NCBI RefSeq assembly: GCF_009728995.1
Contig: NZ_VTZW01000007.1
Coordinates: 62,001 to 126,000, forward strand
Reading direction: 5' to 3'
Source: Streptomonospora sp. PA3
Lineage (GTDB): Bacteria; Actinomycetota; Actinomycetes; Streptosporangiales; Streptosporangiaceae
DNA length: 64,000 nt
In this document: piece after piece, positions 50,764 to 58,795 of the stretch
Layout: every line of letters starts with the position of its first letter
Position numbering within the stretch: position 1 is the stretch's first letter
Position numbers and translations under genes: made by a program
The notes under the pieces: generated by a model
Databases searched by the model: none
What the model saw: the letters and a program-made list of their open reading frames with translations, nothing else
What the model was told of the DNA's origin: nothing

Positions 50764-51630
50764 TCAGCGCCGATAGCGGTGAGGCTCCCCGCCGAGGGCT
50801 TCGGCGAGCATCCGATGCCCCTGCCGCTCGAACGTTTCGTCGCCGACGTGATAGGCCCAGACCGCGGTCCCGACCGCTGCGCGGATCCGGTTGCGCTGCC
50901 ACGCGGCCTGCTCCCGCGGATCCGCCCCGTAGCCGTCGAAGAAGGCTGCTTCGAGCGCGGCGTCAGCACGGAACTGCTTCTCGGCCAGCCGCGCCAGATC
51001 GCTAAAGGCCGGACGCAGGTCGAAATGACCGAAGTCGAGCGCGCTTACCGTTTCCTCATGTATGAGCCAGTTGCGGGGCTGCCAGTCACCGTGGGTCGGC
51101 ACCAGCCTGCTCGGCGGGGTCGGCCACGACTCCACCATGCGGCGCAGTCGCAGAACCACGTCGGGATCGATCCGGTGTGGCTTGTCCAGCCACCGCAGCG
51201 TCTTCTCCCTCTCCCGCGCCTCGAACCCGGTGTCGTCGATGCTCGCCTGCTCGTGCAGGCAGGCAAGCAGTTCGCCGGCCTGCCGATAGGTGTGTGGCTC
51301 GTGCTCAGCATCGGTTCCCTGGACCAGCCTGCCGGGCACGTACCGGGTCACGATCAGCTTTGCGTCATGATCGGCATGCACGAGCTCGGGTGCCCGACCG
51401 ATCGAGGTCCAGGGCCGCAGCCACCTGTGGTGGGCCTGAATCTCCCGCGCAAGGTGGCGGTCGTTCTCATCACCGGCTTTGACTATGTAGCGCTGTGCTT
51501 CGTGCCGCAACTCGAGCACCGTGGTACCGACGAGTCCCCAGCTGTGGTCGGCGACCACCTCGGCAGTGGGCAGCCACGCTCGGAGGAGCTGCTGCTGGCG
51601 ATGGGAGAGCCCGTCGACCCGATTCTGCAC
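50764..51630 (-). CDS. Aminoglycoside-phosphotransferase-like kinase
   Basis: A 288-aa protein of the APH / choline-kinase-like fold. The nucleotide lysine is probably in RYIVKAG (about 51), the catalytic Brenner motif is HGDWQPRN (His180, Asp182, Asn187) and the metal-binding DFG is 199-201. All key residues are present, so it should be an active phosphotransferase, acting on an aminoglycoside, macrolide or a cellular alcohol. The base composition is less GC-rich than its neighbours, which may reflect transfer. The GTG start is 6 nt from a TAACCT -10. The 215 bp between this start and the DUF5996 stop contain no gene I can support. Confidence 0.85.
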   Translation of the reverse strand: MQNRVDGLSHRQQQLLRAWLPTAEVVADHSWGLVGTTVLELRHEAQRYIVKAGDENDRHLAREIQAHHRWLRPWTSIGRAPELVHADHDAKLIVTRYVPGRLVQGTDAEHEPHTYRQAGELLACLHEQASIDDTGFEAREREKTLRWLDKPHRIDPDVVLRLRRMVESWPTPPSRLVPTHGDWQPRNWLIHEETVSALDFGHFDLRPAFSDLARLAEKQFRADAALEAAFFDGYGADPREQAAWQRNRIRAAVGTAVWAYHVGDETFERQGHRMLAEALGGEPHRYRR

Positions 51631-51636
51631 GGATCC

Positions 51637-51642
51637 AGGTTA
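51637..51642 (-). promoter_or_regulatory. -10 element (TAACCT) of a leaderless transcript
   Basis: On the minus strand TAACCT ends 6 nt before the GTG at 51630. Confidence 0.55.
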
Positions 51643-51845
51643 GGCGCCACCGGATGTTCATCAGATCACTCGGCGCCGCTCATCCGCCCCCTTCCTGGCC
51701 CCGGGAATCCACGCGAAACGCGCTGCCTCGCTGCTCGGGCGCGCCGAAGGAGCACCCGCAGCCCTCCGCGACGCCGGGCCGGGCACCGATCACGCCCCGG
51801 TAGGGCTCATCGTGCAGGAACCGCGGCAGGGGCCGTATCGCCGCC

Positions 51846-52793
51846 TTACCGGGGTGCGCCCCGGCGTGCGGGGTCGTCCTCCAACGCGGCGCGGTCCCAG
51901 CGGCCGTTGACGGCGGCGGCTTCGTAGGCGCCCTGCAGGAACTCCAGGAGCGCGGCGTCGGGGTCGGGCGCCTGCCGGACCTCGGCGTAGGGGAGCAGGA
52001 ACTCGCCCAGGCCGCGGTCGTAGTGGGCGCCGGCCGGGCCGATCGGGTACTCGGCGAAGCCGGGCGGCTCGGGGTAGGCGTAGCAGTAGAAGCTGCCCTC
52101 GCTGGAGCCGCCGGGCCAGAATCCACAGCTGGAGAGCTCATGGGAGTAGGCCTCCACCATCACCCAGTCGGGGCAGTTGGGCGCGCCGCCGGGATGAGTG
52201 GGCGCCTCGCGTCCGGAGAACCGGGTGAGCGCGAGGTCCATGGCTCCCCAGAAGAAGTGCACCGGGCTGGTCTTGCCGATGTAGCGGGACCGGAAGCGGC
52301 TCAGTACGCGGTCGGCGGCCACCAGTTGCCGCCAGAACCTGTGGGCGTGGTCGGGGCTGTAGGAGGCGTGCTCGGTGTCCTCGGCGAAGGGCACCGCCCG
52401 CTCCACCTCGACGGGCACGGCCATGATGGGGGCGTCGACACCCAGACCCCGCAGCGCGGCGGCGGTCTCGGCGTAGAACTCGGCGACGGGCTTGGGCTCA
52501 AGGACCACGTCGCGGCTGCCGCCGGTGCTGGTGCGCAGGTGCAGCCGGTGTTCGCAGAAGTCGAACTCGGCGTCGAGCAGGCCGGCGTCATAGGGGACGG
52601 CCGAGGTGGTCAGACCGCGGGGCGAGACGTAGAGCGGCACCTGCCACCAGTGGTTGACCATCGGTGCCAGCGCGAGCCGTACCTTGCCGATGATCTGGGT
52701 CCACATGTGCAGGGTGTCGCGGGTCGGGCCCCACTCCTGGAGTTCCAGGGCCGGCCAGGCCGGGGCGGACGGTGCGCGGCTGGTCTGGGTCAT
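51846..52793 (-). CDS. DUF5996 family protein
   Basis: A 315-aa protein of DUF5996. Typical segments are TLHMWTQIIGKVRLAL near the start, NHWWQVPLYVSPRGLTTS, VHFFWGAMDLALTRFSGR and CGFWPGG...GSFYCYAYPEP. The function is unknown. The high aromatic content suggests an enzyme-like beta fold. Met at 52793 (MTQTSRAPS) was chosen. Upstream lies an AT-rich intergenic stretch with motif copy 4. Confidence 0.85.
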   Translation of the reverse strand: MTQTSRAPSAPAWPALELQEWGPTRDTLHMWTQIIGKVRLALAPMVNHWWQVPLYVSPRGLTTSAVPYDAGLLDAEFDFCEHRLHLRTSTGGSRDVVLEPKPVAEFYAETAAALRGLGVDAPIMAVPVEVERAVPFAEDTEHASYSPDHAHRFWRQLVAADRVLSRFRSRYIGKTSPVHFFWGAMDLALTRFSGREAPTHPGGAPNCPDWVMVEAYSHELSSCGFWPGGSSEGSFYCYAYPEPPGFAEYPIGPAGAHYDRGLGEFLLPYAEVRQAPDPDAALLEFLQGAYEAAAVNGRWDRAALEDDPARRGAPR

Positions 52794-53024
52794 CTCGGCT
52801 CCCTGTATCGGCGCCTGCGCAGGGCGATGCCCCGGTAGCAGGGGAGGGGGCGCCCCTCGGCGCCCCGCTCTCACCTGCGCGTTCTACCCATGAGACGTCC
52901 GGCCTACCTTCACCTCGCGCAGGGGAAGGCGGAGAGGCGGGCGCGGTGGCACCGCCGGACGGGCAAGCGGAGCACACGGCAGGCCGATCCGGGCCGAGCC
53001 CGGGAGACATCCGGTCCGCCAATA

Positions 53025-53041
53025 AATCTACGCTGTAAAGG
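53025..53041 (-). promoter_or_regulatory. 17-bp semi-palindrome, copy 4
   Basis: AATCTAC-GCT-GTAAAGG, in the 380-bp gap 52794-53173. The motif is followed by an unusually AT-rich stretch (53042-53115) and GCGGCT/AGCCGC inverted segments. It lies 232 bp upstream of the DUF5996 gene. Confidence 0.6.
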
Positions 53042-53173
53042 CGCCTGTAGAAGATTCTTTATAACCCTCTATTCAATAAGGAGCGGCTACGCCGCACCTA
53101 CTTATCCAAAGGCGACGCAGCCGCTTGCCAGCGGTGAAAGTTCACTTCCAGTACAGCCGGATGGTCCCCGCGT

Positions 53174-53947
53174 TCAGGACGTCGCTTCGGTGACCGCCTT
53201 CTCCAGCAGTTGGTTGGCGGCGTCGACGGCGGCCATGAGCGTGGCGGGCTCGGAGTCGAGGCCGGCGAGGATGTCGTCGACGTGGCGCAGGCCCGCGACG
53301 TCGAGCAGGCGCTTCTCGTTGGTGACCCAGGTGGCGCGGGCGGCCATGACCGCGTGGGCCGCCTGGGTGGCGGCGGTTGCGATGGTGCCTGCGGTGCCGG
53401 TCAGGTGGCCGCGCTCGGCGTAGGCGCCGCGGCCGTAGGCGAGTTCGAACCGGGCTTGGGTCCACCAGCGCTCGGGGGCCTTGCGGCTCAGCTCCTCGGG
53501 GAACCGCGGGCGCGGGAGTTCGCCGTGCAGGACCTCGTTGAGAGCGAGTTCGGCGACGACGAGGTAGGTGGGGATGCCGGCGCGGTGGAAGGGGAGGAGT
53601 TCGACGTCGAAGCGGCCTTTGCGGGCTTCGGCGATGCGGAATTCGACGTCGTCGAGGTCGCGGTAGTGGACGTCGACGTGGCGGCCGTCGATGTCGAGCC
53701 ATGCTCCGCCGTTGAAGACGCCGCCGCCCCAGCCGCCGATGTCGGATACCTCGCCGGGCCAGCCGATGGCGCGCAGGTCGTCGGGGTCGAAGCGGTGGCG
53801 GTAGTAGACGGCGAAGTCCCAGTCGCTGTCGGCGGTGTGGGTTCCGGTGGCCCGGGATCCGCCGAGGGAGACGGCGCGGACGCCGTTGAGCTGGGCGAGT
53901 GTGTGGGAGACGTGCTCGCAGAATTCGGTGTCGTCGCTGAGCCGCAT
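53174..53947 (-). CDS. Nucleotidyltransferase-domain protein
   Basis: A 257-aa protein with an N-terminal nucleotidyltransferase core: LGGSRATGTHTADSDWDF (28-45) supplies the GS motif and the metal-binding Asp42/Asp44, with a third acidic residue in RHVDVHYRD. The C-terminal half is helical (about 150-255), as in aminoglycoside nucleotidyltransferases and in MNT/HEPN-type proteins. It could inactivate an antibiotic or AMPylate a partner protein. It is divergent from a HipA-like kinase gene with only 42 bp between the starts. Confidence 0.8.
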   Translation of the reverse strand: MRLSDDTEFCEHVSHTLAQLNGVRAVSLGGSRATGTHTADSDWDFAVYYRHRFDPDDLRAIGWPGEVSDIGGWGGGVFNGGAWLDIDGRHVDVHYRDLDDVEFRIAEARKGRFDVELLPFHRAGIPTYLVVAELALNEVLHGELPRPRFPEELSRKAPERWWTQARFELAYGRGAYAERGHLTGTAGTIATAATQAAHAVMAARATWVTNEKRLLDVAGLRHVDDILAGLDSEPATLMAAVDAANQLLEKAVTEATS

Positions 53948-53977
53948 GGGTGAAACGGTATCGCGGGGGTGCGCTCG

Positions 53978-53983
53978 TATGCT
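53978..53983 (+). promoter_or_regulatory. -10 element (TATGCT) of a leaderless transcript
   Basis: TATGCT at 53978-53983 ends 6 nt before the GTG at 53990. It lies inside the 42-bp divergent region shared with the nucleotidyltransferase gene. Confidence 0.55.
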
Positions 53984-53989
53984 GTCGGG

Positions 53990-54754
53990 GTGCTAGAGGA
54001 GCTTGAGGAGATTTCGGCGACGCGGTATGTGCTGCCGCTGCGTGAGGGTGGTTCGCTGCCTGGTCTGGTCGAGGCCGATGACTGCGGCATGTATGTGGTG
54101 AAGTTCGTCGGTGCGGGTCAGGGGCGCAAGTCGCTGGTGGCCGAGGTGATAGCGGGGGAGTTGGCGCGGGCGTTGGGGTTGCCGGTGCCGGTGTTGGCGC
54201 TGGTGCGGGTGGATGCGGTGATCGGGCGCAGTGAGCCCGATCCCGAGGTGCAGGAGTTGTTGAAGTCCAGTGGCGGGTTGAATCTGGGGATCGATTTCCT
54301 GCCGGGGGCGTTGGGTTTCGATCCGTTGGTGTTCGAGGTCGATTCGGTTTTCGCCGGCCGGGTGTTGTGGTTCGACGCGTTGATCGGGAATGTGGATCGG
54401 ACGTGGCGGAATCCGAACATGCTGGTGTGGCATGGGGATCCGTATCTGATCGATCATGGTGCGTCGTTGATCTTTCACCATAATTGGCGGGATGCGGATC
54501 GGGCCGCGGTACGGGCGTATGACGCGGATGATCATGTGATGGTGCCGGCGGGGCCGGATCTGGTGGCGGCTGATGCGGAGTTGGCGCCGCGGGTTACGGG
54601 GGAGTTGTTGCGCGAGGTCGTCGGTTTGGTGCCGGATGACTGGTTGGTGGAGGAGCCGGGGTTCGGTTCGGCGGGTGAGGTTCGGGATGCGTATGTGGCG
54701 CATCTGCTGGCGCGTGTCGGTGAGCGTGTGTGGTTGCCGGAGGTGCGGCGGTGA
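53990..54754 (+). CDS. HipA-like kinase
   Basis: A 254-aa protein of the short HipA-like kinase family. YVVKFVG (about 33-39) holds the nucleotide lysine, IGNVDRTWRNPN (132-143) is the catalytic loop with Asp and Asn, and YLIDHGASL is the metal-binding DFG equivalent. These proteins phosphorylate unknown targets; classical HipA phosphorylates glutamyl-tRNA synthetase. The following DUF3037 gene overlaps by 4 bp, a recurring pair in actinobacteria and other bacteria. The start is fixed by the leaderless -10. Confidence 0.85.
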   Translation: MLEELEEISATRYVLPLREGGSLPGLVEADDCGMYVVKFVGAGQGRKSLVAEVIAGELARALGLPVPVLALVRVDAVIGRSEPDPEVQELLKSSGGLNLGIDFLPGALGFDPLVFEVDSVFAGRVLWFDALIGNVDRTWRNPNMLVWHGDPYLIDHGASLIFHHNWRDADRAAVRAYDADDHVMVPAGPDLVAADAELAPRVTGELLREVVGLVPDDWLVEEPGFGSAGEVRDAYVAHLLARVGERVWLPEVRR

Positions 54755-55161
54755 GCGGCTGCGGGGTGCCTGGGGCGACGGTGGTGCGTGATGTGTTCGA
54801 GTATGCGCTGGTTCGGGTGGTGCCGCGGTTGGAGCGGGGGGAGCAGGTGAATGCGGGGGTGATCGTGTATTGCCGTGCGCAGGGGTTTTTGGGTGCGCGG
54901 TGTGTGTTGGACGAGGGGCGGTTGCGGGCGCTGGATCCGGGGGTGGATGTGCGTGGTGTGGGGCGGGCCTTGGATGCGGTGGAGTTGGTGTGCCGGGGTG
55001 GTGCGGGTGCCGGTCCGGCGCGTGATGAGGATGCGGGGCGGCGGTTTCGGTGGTTGACGTCGCCGCGGAGCACGATTGTGCAGCCGGGGGCGATTCATAC
55101 GGGGTTGACGCGGGATGCGGCGGGGGAGTTGGCGCGGTTGGTGGATCGGTTGGTGTTGTGA
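54751..55161 (+). CDS. DUF3037 family protein
   Basis: A 136-aa protein of DUF3037, recognised by FEYALVRVVPRLERGEQVNAGVIVYCRAQ. It is nearly always found after a HipA-like kinase. The GTG at 54751 overlaps the kinase stop (GTGA). The role is unknown; it may be a regulatory partner or substrate of the kinase. Confidence 0.85.
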   Translation: MSGCGVPGATVVRDVFEYALVRVVPRLERGEQVNAGVIVYCRAQGFLGARCVLDEGRLRALDPGVDVRGVGRALDAVELVCRGGAGAGPARDEDAGRRFRWLTSPRSTIVQPGAIHTGLTRDAAGELARLVDRLVL

Positions 55162-55219
55162 GGCGCCGGCGGTAGCGGTGGAGGGGGTCGGGATCGGGGG
55201 CGGCCGTCTGGCGGTGTGG

Positions 55220-55236
55220 TTAGTTGTGCTAACTAA
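55220..55236. promoter_or_regulatory. MarR-like operator TTAGTT-N5-AACTAA
   Basis: Perfect 6-bp dyad in an AT-rich spot, 96 bp upstream of the efflux-pump gene. Such sites are typical of MarR-family regulators of drug pumps. No regulator gene is adjacent. Confidence 0.55.
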
Positions 55237-55331
55237 TCGGGGTGGGCAAGGTCACCGTGTGCCGGGTGCTGCGGGGGCGGTGGCGGGGGATGAGTGCGTG
55301 CGGGCGGTGCGTTGCCCGTTGAAGGAGCAGT

Positions 55332-56702
55332 GTGCAGGTTGTCGCCGGGGCCGGTCGTGCCCCGGTCATCGGATCGTTGGATGATGTGGAGGTTGTGGCG
55401 TTGTCGCAGAGCCGGTTATCCGGGGTGCCCGCGTCGGCGGGGTGGTTGCGTACGGAGTCGGGTCGGGTTCCGCGGCGGTCGTTCGCGCTGCTGGTGTTGG
55501 TGCTGGGGACGCTGACGGCGATCGGCCCCTTGGCGACGGATCTGTACCTGCCGGCCTTTCCCCAGATCGCGGCGGATCTGGATGCGCAGCAGGCGCAGAT
55601 CCAGTTGACGCTGACGGCGATGATGCTGGGGTTGTCGCTGGGGCAGTTGGTGATCGGCCCGTTGAGCGATGCGCTGGGGCGGCGCGGTCCGCTGCTGGTG
55701 GGTTTTGCGGCGTTCGCGCTGGCGTCGTTCGCGTGTGTGCTGGTGACCTCGGCGTCGGCGCTGGCGGTGCTGCGGTTCGTGCAGGGGATTGCGGGTGCGT
55801 CGGGTGCGGTGATCGCGCGTGCGGTGGTGCGCGATGTGTTCGAGGGTGATGAGGCGGCGCGGTTTTTTTCGCGGTTGATGCTGGTGACGGGGTTGGCTCC
55901 GTTGCTGGCGCCGGTGCTGGGGGCGCAGCTGCTGCGGGTGGGGCCGTGGCAGGTGAGCTTCGTGGCGCTGGGTGTGCTGGCGCTGGTGAGTCTGACGGTG
56001 GTGGCGCTGTGGTTGCCGGAGACGCTGCCGGTGTCGGTGCGGCGGCCGTTTCGGGTGGGTTCGCTGCTGCGGACGGTGGGTTCGCTGGTGCGCGATGTGC
56101 GGTTCATCGGGCCGACGCTGACGCTGGGGTTGGCGTTCGCGATGCTGTTCACGTACGTGTCGTCGTTCTCGTTCGTGTCGCAGAGCCGGTTCGGGGCCTC
56201 GGAGCAGGGCTTCGCGCTGATGTTCGCGGTCAACACGGCGGGGCTGATGATCGGCACGCAGGTGAACGCGTATTTGATCGGCAGGGTGGAGACGTCGCGG
56301 CGGTTGGCCGGGGGTCTGGTTGCGGCGCTGTGCGCGGTGGGGGTGCTGGGTGTGCTGGCGCTGGGCGGGCTGTCGGGTCCGGGGGCGCTGGTGGCGCTGA
56401 CGTGTGTGTTCTTCACGATGATGCTGAGCTTGGGGTTCGTGATGCCGAATGCGACGACGCTGGCGATCTCCTCGCAGGTGCCGGCGGTGGCGGGGACGGC
56501 GTCGGCGCTGATGGGGTCGCTGCAGTTCGCGTTGGGGGGCGGGTTGTCGTCGATGGCGGGGTGGACGGATTCGGGTGAGGCGAGTCTGGCGAGTATGGCC
56601 GTGGTGATGGGGTCGGTGGGGGTGGCCTCGGGTGCGGTGTTCGCGGTGTCGTCGTGGTGGTCGGCGCGTGTGCGGGAGCGGGCGCGTCGTTCGGCGGTGT
56701 GA
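55332..56702 (+). CDS. Bcr/CflA-family multidrug efflux transporter
   Basis: A 456-aa major-facilitator exporter with 12 predicted transmembrane segments. TDLYLPAFPQIAADL (about 68-82) is the Bcr/CflA hallmark, followed by GQLVIGPLSDALGRRGPLL (MFS motif A, about 110-128) and the motif C-like RFVQGIAGASGAVIARAVVRD. It exports drugs such as bicyclomycin or chloramphenicol by proton antiport in known relatives. The GTG at 55332 has an AAGGAG site. The N-terminal 45 residues before the first helix are unusually long. Confidence 0.92.
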   Translation: MQVVAGAGRAPVIGSLDDVEVVALSQSRLSGVPASAGWLRTESGRVPRRSFALLVLVLGTLTAIGPLATDLYLPAFPQIAADLDAQQAQIQLTLTAMMLGLSLGQLVIGPLSDALGRRGPLLVGFAAFALASFACVLVTSASALAVLRFVQGIAGASGAVIARAVVRDVFEGDEAARFFSRLMLVTGLAPLLAPVLGAQLLRVGPWQVSFVALGVLALVSLTVVALWLPETLPVSVRRPFRVGSLLRTVGSLVRDVRFIGPTLTLGLAFAMLFTYVSSFSFVSQSRFGASEQGFALMFAVNTAGLMIGTQVNAYLIGRVETSRRLAGGLVAALCAVGVLGVLALGGLSGPGALVALTCVFFTMMLSLGFVMPNATTLAISSQVPAVAGTASALMGSLQFALGGGLSSMAGWTDSGEASLASMAVVMGSVGVASGAVFAVSSWWSARVRERARRSAV

Positions 56703-56723
56703 CGTGGGATGACGGTGTGATGG

Positions 56724-56754
56724 GCGGCCCCGGTCGGTGATCGGCCGGGGCCGC
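56724..56754 (+). terminator. Terminator after the efflux gene
   Basis: 10-bp stem GCGGCCCCGG / CCGGGGCCGC followed by TTCGTGTT, 22 bp after the stop. Confidence 0.7.
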
Positions 56755-56911
56755 TTCGTGTTGGGGGGCAGGGTAGCGGTTTTCGGTGTTGGGGCCGGTG
56801 TTTCACGGGTTGCCGCAGGGTGAGATTTGCGTGCACAGTAGGGCCACTCGCGTGAGGCGCGCACGGGGGTGTCTCGCCGGTCCCCCCGCCGGCTGTGAGG
56901 AGTCTGGGCTG

Positions 56912-58795
56912 ATGGTGGAGTCGTCGGTTGGTGCGGTCGGTCAGGGGCGGCTTCGGGGGTTGGGTGATCTGCCGTATCACTGGTGTGAGGGTGCGGCGCG
57001 CGAGGAGATTCTGCTCGGGTTGGACGCCGAGGCGGCGGCGTGGGGGCCGTTGACGTCGCGGGAGTTCTCGTCGCAGGTGGCGGCGGTGTCCAAGGGGTTG
57101 ATCGGTGTCGGTGTGGGGGCCGGCGATCGTGTGGTGGTGGTGGCGCGTCCGGGGGTGGAGTGCGCGCTGGTGGTGTTGGCGGCCTGGGTGGTGCGGGCCG
57201 CGGTGGTGTGTGTGCCGCCGGGGGTGTCGGCGGAGCGGTTGGAGTATGTGCTGCGTGACTGCGATCCGGCGGCGGTGGTGTTGGAGGACGGCCGGCATGC
57301 TGCGGCGGTGGGGGCGCTGGGGCGTGAGTTGACGGCGTTGGCGCGGGTGTGGCGGTTCGATCAGGGGGGTTTGGAGGGGATCGCGCGTCCTGGGGCGTAT
57401 ATGGATTCGACTGCGGTGCGGTTTCGGCGGGAGGAGCAGTCGCTGCGGGATGTGGCGGCGATCGTGTATCCGGTGAGCACGGTGGTGCGGACGCGTGGTG
57501 TGGTGTTGACCCACGGTGCGGTGCTGGCGGCGGCGGAGGCGCTGGTGGAGCGGCTGGGGCCGGTGTTGGAGGGGCGGCGCCGGGGTGAGCGCGAGGGTGC
57601 GGGCCGTGTGCTGGTGGAGCTGGGGCTGTGGGAGCCGGGTGCGCTGGCGGGTCTGGTGGCGTGCGGGTTGGTGCGTGCGCCGGTGGGGTTCGTGGGGCGG
57701 GGGCCGCGGTTGCTGCGGGATGTGCGGTCGTTCGGGCCGCAGGTGCTGGTGTGCCGGTCGTGGCTGGTCGAGCGGGTGTTCGCGGCGGTGAGGGCGTCGG
57801 CTCCGCCGAACGGGTGGGACCAGGTGGACCGGTTCAAGGTGGCTGCGGAGCTGGCGGTGGAGTTCGACCGGGCGCGGCGCAAGGGTGCGTGGCGGCGGAT
57901 GTCGCGGGCGATGTATGAGTGGGTTTACGGCCGGGTGCGTGATGCGTTGGGCGGGCATGCGCGGCTGGTGGTGTGTGCGGGCGGGGATCTGCCGGAGGAG
58001 TTGGACGGGTTCTTCAACGGTGCTGGGGTGCCGTTGGTGCAGGTGTGGGGGGTTCCGGAGGCGTGCGGGGCGGTTGCGGCGGGGGCGCCGGAGTCGCGGC
58101 GTGCGGGGACGGTGGGCCGGGCGCTGGCGGGGGTGTCGGTGCAGCCTTCGGGTGAGGGGGAGTTGTGTGCGCGGGGGCCGCAGTTGTTCGCGGGTTATCG
58201 GGGGGATGAGGACGCGGGGCGTTCTGCGGTGTGGGAGGGGTGGTTGGCCTCGGGGGTGGCGGGGGAGTTGGACGATGCGGGGTTTGTGGTGGTGGGGCGG
58301 CGGTTGCGGGCGCAGGCCACGCGTGCGGGGGATCGTGTGCGGGAGGTCGGCGGTGGGCGGCCGGGTGCGGTCGAGCCGGATTTTGCGGGGGTGTGGGAGC
58401 AGCGGGTGTGTGCGCATCCGCTGGTGGCCCAGGCGATGGTGGTCGCCGGGGGGCGGCCCTATGCCAGTGCGCTGGTGACGTTGGCGGCGGATCAGGTGGA
58501 GTACTGGCGGTTGGTGAACAATCGGCCGCTGTCGTTGTCGCGTGCGGAGTTGGCTGCTGATCCGGATCTGGGGGCGGAGGTGCGTTCGGCGGTGGTGGCG
58601 GCCAATCAGGCGGTGCCGGCGGAGTGGGCGGTGCGGGCGTTTCATGTGTTGGCCGAGGAGTTCACGGCGGCGGGGGGTCTGGTGCTGGCTGATGGGAGCC
58701 TGCGCCGTGATGCGGTGCTGCGGGCGTTCGCCGAGGAGATCGAGGGGTTGTATCGGGGGCGGGAGTTGCCGCGCGGCGATCGGTTCGCTGGTTGA
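56912..58795 (+). CDS. Degenerate AMP-binding (acyl-CoA synthetase-like) protein
   Basis: A 627-aa protein aligned over its whole length with long-chain acyl-CoA synthetases (FadD15-like): LTSREFSSQVAAVSKGLIGVGVGAGDRV, the P-loop region at 183-203, and the C-terminal EEIEGLYRG. The catalytic motifs are degraded: the expected YTSGTTGxPKG reads YPVSTVVRTRG, the YGxTE region reads WGVPEACG (about 379), the GD(I/L) hinge reads SGVAGELDDAG (about 447), and the C-terminal TPxxKxRR region reads VLADGSLRR. It is probably a non-catalytic pseudoenzyme, or an enzyme with very unusual chemistry. The ATG at 56912 has a GAGGAG site 9 nt upstream; the frame extends to 56786. Confidence 0.8.
   Translation: MVESSVGAVGQGRLRGLGDLPYHWCEGAAREEILLGLDAEAAAWGPLTSREFSSQVAAVSKGLIGVGVGAGDRVVVVARPGVECALVVLAAWVVRAAVVCVPPGVSAERLEYVLRDCDPAAVVLEDGRHAAAVGALGRELTALARVWRFDQGGLEGIARPGAYMDSTAVRFRREEQSLRDVAAIVYPVSTVVRTRGVVLTHGAVLAAAEALVERLGPVLEGRRRGEREGAGRVLVELGLWEPGALAGLVACGLVRAPVGFVGRGPRLLRDVRSFGPQVLVCRSWLVERVFAAVRASAPPNGWDQVDRFKVAAELAVEFDRARRKGAWRRMSRAMYEWVYGRVRDALGGHARLVVCAGGDLPEELDGFFNGAGVPLVQVWGVPEACGAVAAGAPESRRAGTVGRALAGVSVQPSGEGELCARGPQLFAGYRGDEDAGRSAVWEGWLASGVAGELDDAGFVVVGRRLRAQATRAGDRVREVGGGRPGAVEPDFAGVWEQRVCAHPLVAQAMVVAGGRPYASALVTLAADQVEYWRLVNNRPLSLSRAELAADPDLGAEVRSAVVAANQAVPAEWAVRAFHVLAEEFTAAGGLVLADGSLRRDAVLRAFAEEIEGLYRGRELPRGDRFAG

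Noticed and set aside
51631-51845. Possible truncated gene between the kinase and DUF5996 genes
   Set aside because: The minus frame reads a plausible-looking segment (IRPLPRFLHDEPYRGV), but it has no start, no ribosome site and no recognisable family.
55229-58645. 1138-codon minus-strand open frame
   Set aside because: It is the shadow of the efflux-pump and AMP-binding genes. It is Arg/His/Pro-rich with no domain, and is open only because the plus strand is G-rich and lacks TTA, CTA and TCA.
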